DNA of 25,496 nucleotides from JAMCUI01 sp964520615 (GCA_964520615.1 CAZFNL010000107.1:1-25496); one strand, 5' to 3'; positions 6,271 to 13,663 are shown, counted from the stretch's first letter. The notes: generated from the sequence alone by a model not told the origin. Numbers and translations are program-made.

Positions 6271-7473
6271 ATCTAAAAAGTATAAAAGTATTGCCATCTG
6301 TGCCCACATCCTGTTTTCCGCCTGTTGATAGATGAGACTTCTCTTACTATCCAAAACCTCATCGGTTACTTCCACGTTTCTTCTGACAGGCAGACAATGC
6401 ATAAAATAAGCATCTTTAGTCAAGTTCATCTTTGCTTTATCCACTATCCAATCTTTAAATTTTTTGCGCATCTCCTTTTCCCTTTCCCAGTCTCCGCAAT
6501 AATTCAAGCTACACCAGCTTTTGGCACAGACAAATTTTGCGCCTGTCAAAGCTTCTTTCTGATTATCTGATACTTTCAAGCTTCCTCCCGCTTCATTGGC
6601 TTTTTTATCCGCAGTCTTAACAATCTCTTCATCAAGCTCCCAACCCGGCGGATGGACAACCGTCACATCCATCCCCAACTCGCACGCCGAAAGCATCTGC
6701 GAATTGGGGGTAGCCATAGGAAGCGCCTTGGGATGGGGCACCCAGGAAAGAACATATTTATTTTTAACGGGTGGCACGAGAGAAGATAAATCCGGAAAAC
6801 TCTCTACGGAGGGGTGACGCGAGCGAAGGATCCCGATACGCGTTTCCCTTAGCGAGCGACGTGGACTATATGTAGAAAACAAACTTTCATCGCAAGCGGT
6901 TTGAAACGCGTGGCGGGACACGCAAGCGGCAGGACCCCGCAAGCTCTGAATTATCTCCATGATAGTCATTGCGTCAGCCATCCCCTGGCACGGATGCCAG
7001 ACATTTGACTCCATATTGATCACAGGGACTGATGCGTACTGCATAAAACTATTAATTATCATATCTTTTTTCATCTCATTCCAGCTTTCCGCCTTTACGC
7101 TTTCAGATCCGGCAGAAATAAGTTTGCTTGCTCTTACTGCTATCCCGTCACAGTACCCCGACATCACTTTTGCCGCTTCCTTCACGTGTTCCATAGTCAC
7201 TCCGTCCATCACCGCATTCTCGCTGTATTCAAACGGATAACCGGACGACAGAGGAAAATCTATAGCTGTTCCCCCCAACCTGTCCATGGCCGCGGCAAAA
7301 GACAATCTGGTACGCAGTGACGGATTGAAAAAGAGCATCAAAAGGCGCTTATCCGCCAGCAATTTTCCCGCAGCATTTCCCTTCTTCAACTGTAAAGCCA
7401 AAGAAATTATCTCTCTTATTTCCTTCAGGCTAAAGTCAGAAGTAGTATAAAAATTCTTTATTTTACTTGTCAT
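6250..7473 (-). CDS. argF': N-acyl-L-ornithine carbamoyltransferase (SOTCase/AOTCase family)
   Basis: 407 residues. Transfers carbamoyl to an acylated ornithine, giving acyl-citrulline. Visible: the carbamoyl-phosphate motif F-F-N-P-S-L-R-T-R (48-56), H-P-C-Q (160-163), and H-C-L-P (359-362). L-S-W-V-P-H-P-K-A-L-P and A-K-S-W-C-S-L belong to the acetyl/succinyl-ornithine enzymes, not to ArgF/OTCase. By alignment from memory, residue 94 (M-D-G-V-T-M-E-H) is Met where Xanthomonas AOTCase has Glu92 and Bacteroides SOTCase has Pro90, so acyl specificity is open. Residues about 177-235 are an insertion carrying a palindromic element (6831-6918). ATG 7473 is chosen over in-frame ATGs at 7485 and 7500 because GGAG lies 6 nt upstream. 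It overlaps the argB end by 11 bp. Confidence 0.85.
   Translation of the reverse strand: MTSKIKNFYTTSDFSLKEIREIISLALQLKKGNAAGKLLADKRLLMLFFNPSLRTRLSFAAAMDRLGGTAIDFPLSSGYPFEYSENAVMDGVTMEHVKEAAKVMSGYCDGIAVRASKLISAGSESVKAESWNEMKKDMIINSFMQYASVPVINMESNVWHPCQGMADAMTIMEIIQSLRGPAACVSRHAFQTACDESLFSTYSPRRSLRETRIGILRSRHPSVESFPDLSSLVPPVKNKYVLSWVPHPKALPMATPNSQMLSACELGMDVTVVHPPGWELDEEIVKTADKKANEAGGSLKVSDNQKEALTGAKFVCAKSWCSLNYCGDWEREKEMRKKFKDWIVDKAKMNLTKDAYFMHCLPVRRNVEVTDEVLDSKRSLIYQQAENRMWAQMAILLYFLDSGKRQA
6831..6918. repeat. Palindromic element inserted in frame in the transcarbamylase gene (copy 2)
   Basis: Arms of 29 nt at 6831-6859 and 6890-6918 are imperfect inverted repeats sharing GAAACGCGT and CGGGA. 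The central part (GCGAGCGACGTGGACTATAT, then AGAAAAC and TTCATCGCAAG) matches the core of copy 1. On the minus strand both copies read through as related peptides: C-D-E-S-L-F-S-T-Y-S-P-R-R-S here, and H-D-K-T-F-S-V-D-T-V-Q-V-T-R-S in the M20 protein. The whole insertion against homologues spans roughly 6769-6945. Confidence 0.75.
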
Positions 7474-8308
7474 ATTTATCTCCATAAACAACTGTCCCAA
7501 AAGCCTGATTCATAAACCCGTCCAGCCACTCTTTCTTTCCATTCAAGGCTCCCATTATCTGTATGCTTCCAATCCCCCCATTGAGCGCACGACTCACATT
7601 TTCAATTTTTGGTATCATTCCATCCGTAATCTTCTTTTCCCTGATCATAACCTCAGCCTGAGAGAGAGAAAGTTTCTTAAAATAAACTGACGATTTCCTG
7701 TTTTTCTTAATTCCTTTAACATCCGAAATAAAGATTAGTCTTTCAGCTTTCATACCGCAGGCTACAGCTGCAGCCGTAGTATCGGCGTTAATGTTTAATA
7801 TTTGTCCACTGTCATCAGCTGAAAGACAGGCTATGACGGGCAGGTATCCATTTTCCAATAAATAACTCAATAGCTTGCCGTCAAAATTTTTTATATCTCC
7901 TACAAAACCAAAGTCTACCCTTTTCTCCTCTACTGATTTTTGATCTTTTATCTTTTGAACCGGTCTTCTCACGCAAACCAATATTTTTCCATCCATTCCG
8001 GTGATGCCAAAACCGGCTATACCGGCTTTGAGCGCCAATCTCACCAGATCCGAATTTATGATTCCCTTATAGACCATCATGACAACCTCCAAAGTCTTTT
8101 TATCCGTAATCCTCCTGCCGTTTATCTTCTTCACCGGTATTTTGAGTTTTTCCTGCATGGCGTCCGCCTGTTTGCCTCCTCCGTGGACGACAACTATCCG
8201 GTAGCCGTCACTCATCAGGCTTCTTATCGCATTCATCAGGGAAAATACGGCTGTTTTCCTCAAAAGCATTCCCCCTCCCAACTTGATAACCCACGTCTTT
8301 TTATTCAT
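7463..8308 (-). CDS. argB: N-acetyl (acyl)-glutamate kinase
   Basis: 281 residues, amino-acid kinase family; phosphorylates the gamma-carboxyl of N-acylglutamate. Visible: N-terminal V-I-K-L-G-G-G-M, phosphate-binding V-V-V-H-G-G-G-K, and N-I-N-A-D-T-T-A-A-A-V-A with I-S-D-V-K-G-I at the ATP site. The late I-T-D-G-M-I-P-K-I motif is typical of ArgB. The ATG overlaps the argD stop by 8 bp with GGAGGAG 4 nt upstream, so it is translationally coupled. A Lys/Gln/Glu-rich stretch (about residues 114-130) looks like another small repeat-derived insertion. Confidence 0.93.
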   Translation of the reverse strand: MNKKTWVIKLGGGMLLRKTAVFSLMNAIRSLMSDGYRIVVVHGGGKQADAMQEKLKIPVKKINGRRITDKKTLEVVMMVYKGIINSDLVRLALKAGIAGFGITGMDGKILVCVRRPVQKIKDQKSVEEKRVDFGFVGDIKNFDGKLLSYLLENGYLPVIACLSADDSGQILNINADTTAAAVACGMKAERLIFISDVKGIKKNRKSSVYFKKLSLSQAEVMIREKKITDGMIPKIENVSRALNGGIGSIQIMGALNGKKEWLDGFMNQAFGTVVYGDKYDK

Positions 8309-9467
8309 GAAGCTCCTCCATTATTTCTCTCACTGTCTTAAGAAATATTTCCGTTTCTTTCTTTGAAATTATAAGCGGCGGCATCAATCTCAGGACATTC
8401 GGATCATCAGAAGTACCCGTCAATATGAACTTTTTTAACAATTTACTCTGTACTTCTTTAGCCGGAATATCCAGCCTTATTCCCAAAAGCAATCCCTCTC
8501 CTGTGACTTTTTCTACGTGCGGCAGTAAAACAAGCTTTCTTTTCAATATTTTTCCCGTCCTGCCGGCATTTTCACAAAGTTTTTCTTTCTGAATGGCTTC
8601 AAGTGTCGCTAGAATTGCGGCGCATACTACCGGTCCCCCGCCAAAAGTACAACCCTGATCGCCGTATTCTACTGAACCGGCGATTTTACCCGAGACTAGG
8701 ACTGCCCCCGCCGGCAAACCTCCGGCTAACCCTTTAGCCAGGGTCAACATGTCAGGCATGATCCCAAAATGCTCCCCGAAAAACATCTTTCCCGTCCGGC
8801 CCAGTCCCGTCTGCACTTCATCAAAAATCAGGACTATCCCCGTCTCTTTTGTGATTTTCCTCAACTGCTGATAAAACTTACCTGATGCTTCACAGACCCC
8901 TGCAATACTCTGAACTGGCTCAAGAATGATAGCGGCGGTATCATCCGTAATAAGTTTTTTGACCGTATCGATATCCCCAAACGCGGCAAACTTTACTTTT
9001 GAAATTATGCTCCCCGCATTTTCTTTATATTTTTTCAGACCGGTCACGGAAAGAGATCCTATTGTCCTGCCGTGAAACGACCCTTCAAATGATATGATTT
9101 CATCCTTGCCGGTAAATTTCTTTGCCAGCTTCAAGGCGGTTTCGTTGGCCTCAGTTCCTGAATTGCAGAAAAAGACGGAGGAAAAAGCCTCAGGCGCCAG
9201 ATTGACCAGGCTTTTTGCCGCTTTAGCCCTCATGCTGTTATAGACTGCATTGGAATAAAAAATCAGCTTCTTCATTTGACTATTTACAGCCTTTATAACC
9301 GCCTCATGGCAATGACCCAAAAGCGCTACGACATGCCCGCCGTAAAAATCCAGATATTTTTGGCCTTTCTCATCCCAAACATAAGCGCCTTTCCCCTTTT
9401 CCACCGCAAGAGGAAATTTATGGTAAGTCGGAAGCTGATATTTGTCTTCTATATGTTTTATATTCAT
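8301..9467 (-). CDS. argD: Acetylornithine (acylornithine) aminotransferase
   Basis: 388 residues, class III PLP aminotransferase; turns N-acylglutamate semialdehyde into N-acylornithine. Visible: N-S-G-T-E-A-N-E for PLP phosphate, F-H-G-R-T-I-G-S-L-S, F-D-E-V-Q-T-G-L-G-R-T-G, and the Schiff-base Lys in L-A-K-G-L-A-G-G-L-P. The N-terminal D-F-Y-G-G-H-V-V-A-L-L-G-H resembles Bacteroidetes-type ArgD as remembered. The gap to argC is 29 bp, and it overlaps argB by 8 bp. Confidence 0.93.
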   Translation of the reverse strand: MNIKHIEDKYQLPTYHKFPLAVEKGKGAYVWDEKGQKYLDFYGGHVVALLGHCHEAVIKAVNSQMKKLIFYSNAVYNSMRAKAAKSLVNLAPEAFSSVFFCNSGTEANETALKLAKKFTGKDEIISFEGSFHGRTIGSLSVTGLKKYKENAGSIISKVKFAAFGDIDTVKKLITDDTAAIILEPVQSIAGVCEASGKFYQQLRKITKETGIVLIFDEVQTGLGRTGKMFFGEHFGIMPDMLTLAKGLAGGLPAGAVLVSGKIAGSVEYGDQGCTFGGGPVVCAAILATLEAIQKEKLCENAGRTGKILKRKLVLLPHVEKVTGEGLLLGIRLDIPAKEVQSKLLKKFILTGTSDDPNVLRLMPPLIISKKETEIFLKTVREIMEELHE

Positions 9468-9496
9468 ATACTTTCGTTCATTGCGATAAATAATAA

Positions 9497-10519
9497 CTAT
9501 GGATGAAGCCCCGGAAACTCCAGCCCGGCAGTTTCCCTTACTCCAAACATAATATTCATATTCTGCACAGCTTGTCCTGCTGCTCCCTTTACCAGATTGT
9601 CTATAGCAGATGTTACGATAATATGCCTGCCTTCAACAAACACTCCAATATCACAATAATTTGTCCCTCTTACCACCGCTACTCTGGGATTGTCTGTCAG
9701 ACGGATAAACGGTTTACCAGCATATGCCTTCTGATATATTTTTTTTACTTCGGATATATTGTGATGTTTTGCTGTCGAAACATAAACCGTAGTAAATATT
9801 CCCCTGACAAAAGGCGCTGAATGAGGGGTAAAAATAACTTCAGGCGGCTTTTCTGAGATTTTGTCAATCTCCTGGCTTATTTCCCATTTATGGCGGTGTG
9901 AAAAGACATTGTAAGCCCTGAAATCCTGCGCTCTCTCACTGTGATGGTTGATCGCTGAAGGTTGCACGCCTGATCCGGATGAACCTGTTGCTGAATTTAT
10001 CACCACAGTCCCTGACGGCAATCCTGATTTGGCTAAAGGGTATAAGGCCAAAAGTGCGCCGGTCGGAAAACAGCCGGGATTGGCTACCAGACTCGCCTTC
10101 CTGATTTTCGTCTGATTTATCTCAGACAACCCGTAAACTGCTTTTTTTAAATTATCAGGCGATACGTGCTCTATCCGGTATATTTTCTCAAACAAGAACT
10201 TATCTTCCAGCCTGAAATCTGCACCCAGATCAATAACTTTTGTCTTATCAGGGTTAATATCTCTCACTTTTGCCATACTCTGACCATGCGGCAGAGCCAG
10301 AAAGATCAAATCGGCCTTTTGTGAAAGCTCTTTTACATCTTCCTTCCCAAACAATAGATTAGTTATGCCGTTCAGGTTTTGATGAATATTACCTAATTTC
10401 TCTCCGGCGTGAGACCGGGATATCACACCCAAAAGTCTTACCTGAGGGTGAAAAAGGAGAAGCCTGATCAGTTCCCCCCCGACATACCCCGAACCGCCTA
10501 TAATTGCTGCCTTAATCAT
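9497..10519 (-). CDS. argC: N-acetyl (acyl)-gamma-glutamyl-phosphate reductase
   Basis: 340 residues; NADPH-dependent reduction of acylglutamyl phosphate. Visible: Rossmann start A-A-I-I-G-G-S-G-Y-V-G-G-E-L, active-site Cys in V-A-N-P-G-C-F-P-T-G, and H-R-H-K-W-E-I. The S-A-T-G-S-S-G-S-G-V-Q-P and H-H-S-E-R segments occur in Bacteroidetes ArgC and in LysY-type reductases. LysY would need a LysW carrier protein, which is not seen in the window, so ArgC is favoured. Shine-Dalgarno AAGGAG lies about 9 nt upstream of ATG, which overlaps the preceding gene by 8 bp. Confidence 0.92.
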   Translation of the reverse strand: MIKAAIIGGSGYVGGELIRLLLFHPQVRLLGVISRSHAGEKLGNIHQNLNGITNLLFGKEDVKELSQKADLIFLALPHGQSMAKVRDINPDKTKVIDLGADFRLEDKFLFEKIYRIEHVSPDNLKKAVYGLSEINQTKIRKASLVANPGCFPTGALLALYPLAKSGLPSGTVVINSATGSSGSGVQPSAINHHSERAQDFRAYNVFSHRHKWEISQEIDKISEKPPEVIFTPHSAPFVRGIFTTVYVSTAKHHNISEVKKIYQKAYAGKPFIRLTDNPRVAVVRGTNYCDIGVFVEGRHIIVTSAIDNLVKGAAGQAVQNMNIMFGVRETAGLEFPGLHP

Positions 10520-11552
10520 TTTTCAATACTCCTTTTTGGGTCAAAGTTGTCAATAATTTTGATTTATCTTCTCTTAAATCCCGTGACGGAATTCCAAATT
10601 TATTCTCCAAATAATCAATACCCGCTGTATTATTGGTCACAGGACCGCTGAAGAAATCAGCCTTCAGACCCTTTTTTTCCAAAATGTTTATTGCTCCGTA
10701 TGCTCCGGTCAGATCCTGCGCACAAACCACAGTAAAAGATACTGCTTTTAAGAATTCGGGGTTGTTTAGCAGCTTATCCACCCCGTACCAGCCGACTATG
10801 CCGTCTCCCAACTCCACAACGATAACATCAGGCCTGCATTTAACCAGCGAATTAAGGATTGTTTTTGTTGCTGGCACCACACTGTCGTGATGGTTTAAGG
10901 TTGATGTAAGACCCACATCATGAAATGTCAGGGCTTTGGAAGCTCCCGCGTCTTTCATCGCCAGCATATCCCGTTGTGTTGCTACACCGGTCAGTTTGGC
11001 CGCAGCTACTTTCAGACCTTTCTTCTTTGATAAAGTATGGATTAGTTCCGCAGCCGCAGTCGTCTTCCCCACACCCATAGATGTACCAAGTATGATGATA
11101 AGCGGTATACATATCTGTAACTTTGTCCCGTTTTTCAGCGAATAATTATGAATATTTACAGTCCTGCCGGATAAATAGATTGACCCCAGGACTTCCACCT
11201 GAACCGGAGTTGACACGTATTCCTTATTCCAGGAGACAGCCTGACCCACTACAGCTCCCAGATTTAATATATTCAGCCTGTCTCCGGCAGATACAATTTT
11301 TGGGATGACGCCTACAATGCCTTCCAAAGCTTTCCTCTCCCCCAGAGCTCCGGCGACAATATCTCCTTCTCTCATTTTGGACATTCTCCCGTCAGCAAGC
11401 TCCAGCTCGCCATATTTCTTCTGAGCCGCCAACACCTTCACTACCACCGATTCTCCTTCCATAGGTTTCACATTGGAAACCAATGAAATATTATTTGTGA
11501 TATTGACGTTTTTCAAAACTGATCCTATTTTGTCTATTTTTATCTTTTTCAT
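10512..11552 (-). CDS. Uncharacterised P-loop NTPase within the arginine operon
   Basis: 346 residues. Residues about 1-145 are beta-rich without a recognised motif (G-D-I-V-A-G-A-L-G-E-R, then G-D-R-L-N-I-L-N-L-G). Residues 150-346 form a P-loop domain: Walker A G-T-S-M-G-V-G-K-T-T at 156-165, T-G-V-A-T-Q-R-D plus D-A-G-A at about 188-204, and a Walker B-like V-I-V-V-E-L-G-D-G at 243-251. The layout recalls DUF1611/MobB/dethiobiotin-synthetase-like SIMIBI NTPases, so an ATP-dependent ligase or nucleotide-switch role is possible. No substrate can be named. The ATGA overlap with argG and the 8-bp overlap with argC mean it is translated as part of the operon. It is not one of the standard arginine genes. 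Confidence 0.9.
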   Translation of the reverse strand: MKKIKIDKIGSVLKNVNITNNISLVSNVKPMEGESVVVKVLAAQKKYGELELADGRMSKMREGDIVAGALGERKALEGIVGVIPKIVSAGDRLNILNLGAVVGQAVSWNKEYVSTPVQVEVLGSIYLSGRTVNIHNYSLKNGTKLQICIPLIIILGTSMGVGKTTAAAELIHTLSKKKGLKVAAAKLTGVATQRDMLAMKDAGASKALTFHDVGLTSTLNHHDSVVPATKTILNSLVKCRPDVIVVELGDGIVGWYGVDKLLNNPEFLKAVSFTVVCAQDLTGAYGAINILEKKGLKADFFSGPVTNNTAGIDYLENKFGIPSRDLREDKSKLLTTLTQKGVLKND

Positions 11553-12736
11553 TTTTTCCCTCCTTTACCACCCGCTAAATTCCATAACATCGCTTCAAGC
11601 CCATATATTTTCGAAAATCCTGCCGCCTCCTGCCCCGTCCATAAATTATTTTCTTCCCCGTATATGGCAACTTTCTTATTCATAAGTGAAAAATCACTTT
11701 TCACACCCTCAACAAAAATATTTCCTTTAAGCAATTTCACTTTAACCAATCCTGTCACGCGTTCTTGTGAACTATCTATAAAGGTCTCAATATCCCTCAT
11801 TAAAGGATCAAAATACATCGCCTCATGCAACATATTTGCATAAACAGAACTTAAATGGTCCTTCCAGAAAAGCTGTTGGCCGGTTAAAACCAGTTTTTCC
11901 AATTCCTGATGAGCTTTGATAAGGATTGTGATACCCGGTGCGGTAAAAGCCACTCTGCCTTTTATACCCAACACGGTAGTTCCCAGATGTATTCCTTTAC
12001 CTATACCATTTTCTGCCCCAATCTCATTTAACTGCTGAAGAATTTTTAACCCCTCAGGCAATCCTTTCTTAAACCTAATCACTAGCTCAACCGGTTTATC
12101 CGGAGTCTTTTCAATTGGCTTAACAGGATAAACATTATCAGGCGGGGCTTCCCAGGAGTTTTTGGTTTCGAGACCCCCGATAGTTGTCCCCAGTATCCCG
12201 CGGTTTACGGAATAAGATTTGGGGGTCTTATCAACTTTTATCCCATGCCTATCCAGAAATTTGGCCTCATCATCTCTTGTTATAGACAATTCCCTAATAG
12301 GTGCAATTATTTTCATTTCCGGCGCCAAAACTTTTATGGCCGCGTCAAACCTCACCTGGTCATTGCCGGCACCTGTCGATCCGTGTGCGACAAATCCTGC
12401 TTTTTCATCTTTGGCGATTTCCACCACTTTGGCTGCCTGTACTATCCTCTCAGGCCCGACACAAAGAGGGTATACTCCGCCGCGAAGGAGGTTGCCTCTT
12501 ATAACATATGAAACAATTTTCTTATAAAATTCAGAAGCAGCCTCAACAGTAATATGTTCCGCAACTCCCAGCTCCATTGCTTTTCCCTCAATTGCGTTCA
12601 ATTCCTCTTTGTCAAAACCTCCCGTATCTACCGTAGCCGTCAAAACTTTGTAACCTTGCTCTTTCAGCCACAGGACGCAGAAGCTAGTATCAAGCCCGCC
12701 TGAAAAAGCCAAAATTACTTTTTTATTATGTTTCAT
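11549..12736 (-). CDS. argG: Argininosuccinate synthase
   Basis: 395 residues, the usual length. Joins citrulline and aspartate with ATP. Visible: the PP-loop A-F-S-G-G-L-D-T-S at the N-terminus, A-H-G-S-T-G-A-G-N-D-Q-V-R-F, and I-A-P-I-R-E. The V-D-T-G-G-F start and G-V-Y-P-L-C-V-G-P-E-R segment resemble Bacteroidetes-type ArgG as remembered. It is the first gene of the operon, about 65 bp after the T-box terminator, with AAAGGA about 10 nt upstream of ATG. The stop overlaps the next start as ATGA. Confidence 0.95.
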   Translation of the reverse strand: MKHNKKVILAFSGGLDTSFCVLWLKEQGYKVLTATVDTGGFDKEELNAIEGKAMELGVAEHITVEAASEFYKKIVSYVIRGNLLRGGVYPLCVGPERIVQAAKVVEIAKDEKAGFVAHGSTGAGNDQVRFDAAIKVLAPEMKIIAPIRELSITRDDEAKFLDRHGIKVDKTPKSYSVNRGILGTTIGGLETKNSWEAPPDNVYPVKPIEKTPDKPVELVIRFKKGLPEGLKILQQLNEIGAENGIGKGIHLGTTVLGIKGRVAFTAPGITILIKAHQELEKLVLTGQQLFWKDHLSSVYANMLHEAMYFDPLMRDIETFIDSSQERVTGLVKVKLLKGNIFVEGVKSDFSLMNKKVAIYGEENNLWTGQEAAGFSKIYGLEAMLWNLAGGKGGKK

Positions 12737-12766
12737 AATAGATTCGTCCTTTCAGTCCTCACTATA

Positions 12767-12801
12767 AGTGCAATTAGACTCATTCTTTATCAAATTGCAC
12801 T
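12767..12801 (-). other. Inverted repeat between T-box terminator and argG
   Basis: AGTGCAATT (12767-12775) and AATTGCACT (12793-12801) are perfect 9-bp complements around a 17-nt loop, between the terminator U-run and the argG ribosome binding site. It would form only in read-through transcripts. It could protect or shape the argG 5' end. Confidence 0.5.
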
Positions 12802-12850
12802 AAAAAACCGTCCTTCATAATCCACGCCAAGTGAATTACTAAGGACGGTT
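12801..12850 (-). terminator. T-box conditional terminator
   Basis: AACCGTCCTT (12850-12841) pairs with AAGGACGGTT (12815-12806) to give a 10-bp perfect stem with a 25-nt loop, followed by a U-run (12807-12801). The 5' arm is shared with the antiterminator, so the two folds exclude each other. Confidence 0.9.
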
Positions 12851-12934
12851 GTCTGCGCTCCTTTTTTCCGCTTGTGGTGAGCGAAGCCGAACCATGGTGC
12901 CACCTTAATTCTTAACTGGTTTGATTATCCATTT

Positions 12935-12961
12935 GTCATCCTAAACTTGTTTCAGGATGAC
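12935..12961. repeat. Hairpin within the T-box leader resembling a dispersed repeat
   Basis: GTCATCCT/AGGATGAC (8 bp) with inner AAAC/GTTT. The sequence resembles the GTCATCCTGAAC-type palindromes common as dispersed repeats in several bacterial groups. It may serve as the leader's linker stem or be an inserted repeat. Confidence 0.5.
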
Positions 12962-13151
12962 AACTGTATCTCAAACAAAAACCTCTGTGTAAGCCTTTAC
13001 AGAGTACAGTTAACTCATTTTTTCCTCTACTTGTCTTTTGGACTTTCTTCGAGGATGGCTCGGAGAGCTCGAAGGAAAATGCGTATAGCACTTTCCTATT
13101 CTCTCCTCATCGCCTGTCACGTTTGACGTGACTTATTCAATTGTATTTTCC

Positions 13152-13160
13152 AGTATACCA
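13152..13160 (-). promoter_or_regulatory. Extended -10 promoter element of the arginine operon
   Basis: TGG-TATACT on the minus strand, about 38 nt before Stem I. It starts 20 bp beyond the end of the ybaK-like gene. A TTGACA lies only 7 nt upstream, too close to act as its -35. The element is therefore read as an extended -10, and the start site would be near 13145. Confidence 0.5.
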
Positions 13161-13180
13161 CGGATGTCAAATTTTCATCA

Positions 13181-13657
13181 CTAGACGACCATTATGATTT
13201 TTCCCCGGGTGATTCTTTCCAACTCCCTTGGCTCTATAGGAAAGATAGATTTGGGGTGTCCTGCTGCTGCCCAAACTTGTCTATACTACATAAGGTCCTT
13301 ATCTATATAAGTCTGCATTTCCTCCTTATGTCCCACTGGTGGGACACCACCAATAACAAATCCCGTCTTTTCACGGACAAAATCAGCATCAGCCTTTTCC
13401 ACTTGCTCCCCAACCGTCTTTTCCAACTTTATCTCGTTCACCCTGTTTGTCCCGCTTACCAAAACCAGAACAGGCTGATGGGACACTACAGTTTCAAAGA
13501 TGAGTGATTTCACAATCTGTCCCACTCTGCAACCGATGGCTTCAGCAGCTTCCGCTGCGGTTCTCGTCGAATATTCAAACTCTTTTACCAAAATATTCAA
13601 CCCTAAGGAATCTAATAGCGCTTGGATTTGCTTTGATTGTGAGCTCAAATCAGACAT
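13181..13657 (-). pseudogene. YbaK/EbsC-type aminoacyl-tRNA editing domain, interrupted by an in-frame TAG
   Basis: The first 123 codons give a YbaK-like domain: K50 in V-G-Q-I-V-K-S-L, and G-G-V-P-P-V-G-H at 103-110. These proteins deacylate mischarged tRNAs (Cys- or Ala-tRNA-Pro types). At codon 124 (13288-13286) TAG follows Y-I-D-K-D-L-M. Reading on in the same frame gives Y-R-Q-V-W-A-A-A-G-H-P-K-S-I-F and then P-I-E-P-R-E-L-E-R-I-T, the expected family C-terminus, to a second TAG at 13181. Full length would be 158 codons, the normal size. A CAG-to-TAG nonsense change is the simple explanation; read-through or a sequence error are others. It is coupled to the membrane-protein gene 6 bp upstream. 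Confidence 0.85.
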
Positions 13658-13663
13658 GAAGAA

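Larger units (their letters stand above)
12801..13114 (-). promoter_or_regulatory. T-box riboswitch, probably tRNA-Arg specific
   Basis: Stem I (13114-13057) starts with a K-turn: GGC/GCC, GAU bulge, tandem GA pairs, then GGAGAG/CUCUCC. An internal loop follows whose 3' side reads UU-CGA-G, so CGA (Arg) at 13071-13069 is the candidate specifier. A 9-bp hairpin with loop UAUAC caps it. Two further hairpins follow: 13011-12962 (AACTGTA/TACAGTT outside CTCTGT/ACAGAG) and 12961-12935. The T-box bulge UGGCACC (12902-12896) lies between UUAAGG and AUGGUU, which pair with CCUUAG and AACCGU (12850-12839) as the antiterminator. This competes with the terminator at 12801-12850. UGGC would fit a tRNA ending G-CCA. 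Stem I is about 58 nt, shorter than the usual roughly 100, and lacks the distal elbow-binding module. Downstream is the arg operon including argS. Confidence 0.88.

Noticed and set aside
9497..10519. LysY (LysW-carrier lysine/arginine pathway) instead of ArgC
   Set aside because: Some motifs are shared, but no LysW, LysX or LysJ/K-type partner is seen, while a full ArgB-D-F'-G-H set surrounds it.
13152..13170. TTGACA and TATACT as a -35/-10 pair for the arg operon
   Set aside because: The spacing is only 7 nt; the extended -10 is kept and the TTGACA is treated as chance.
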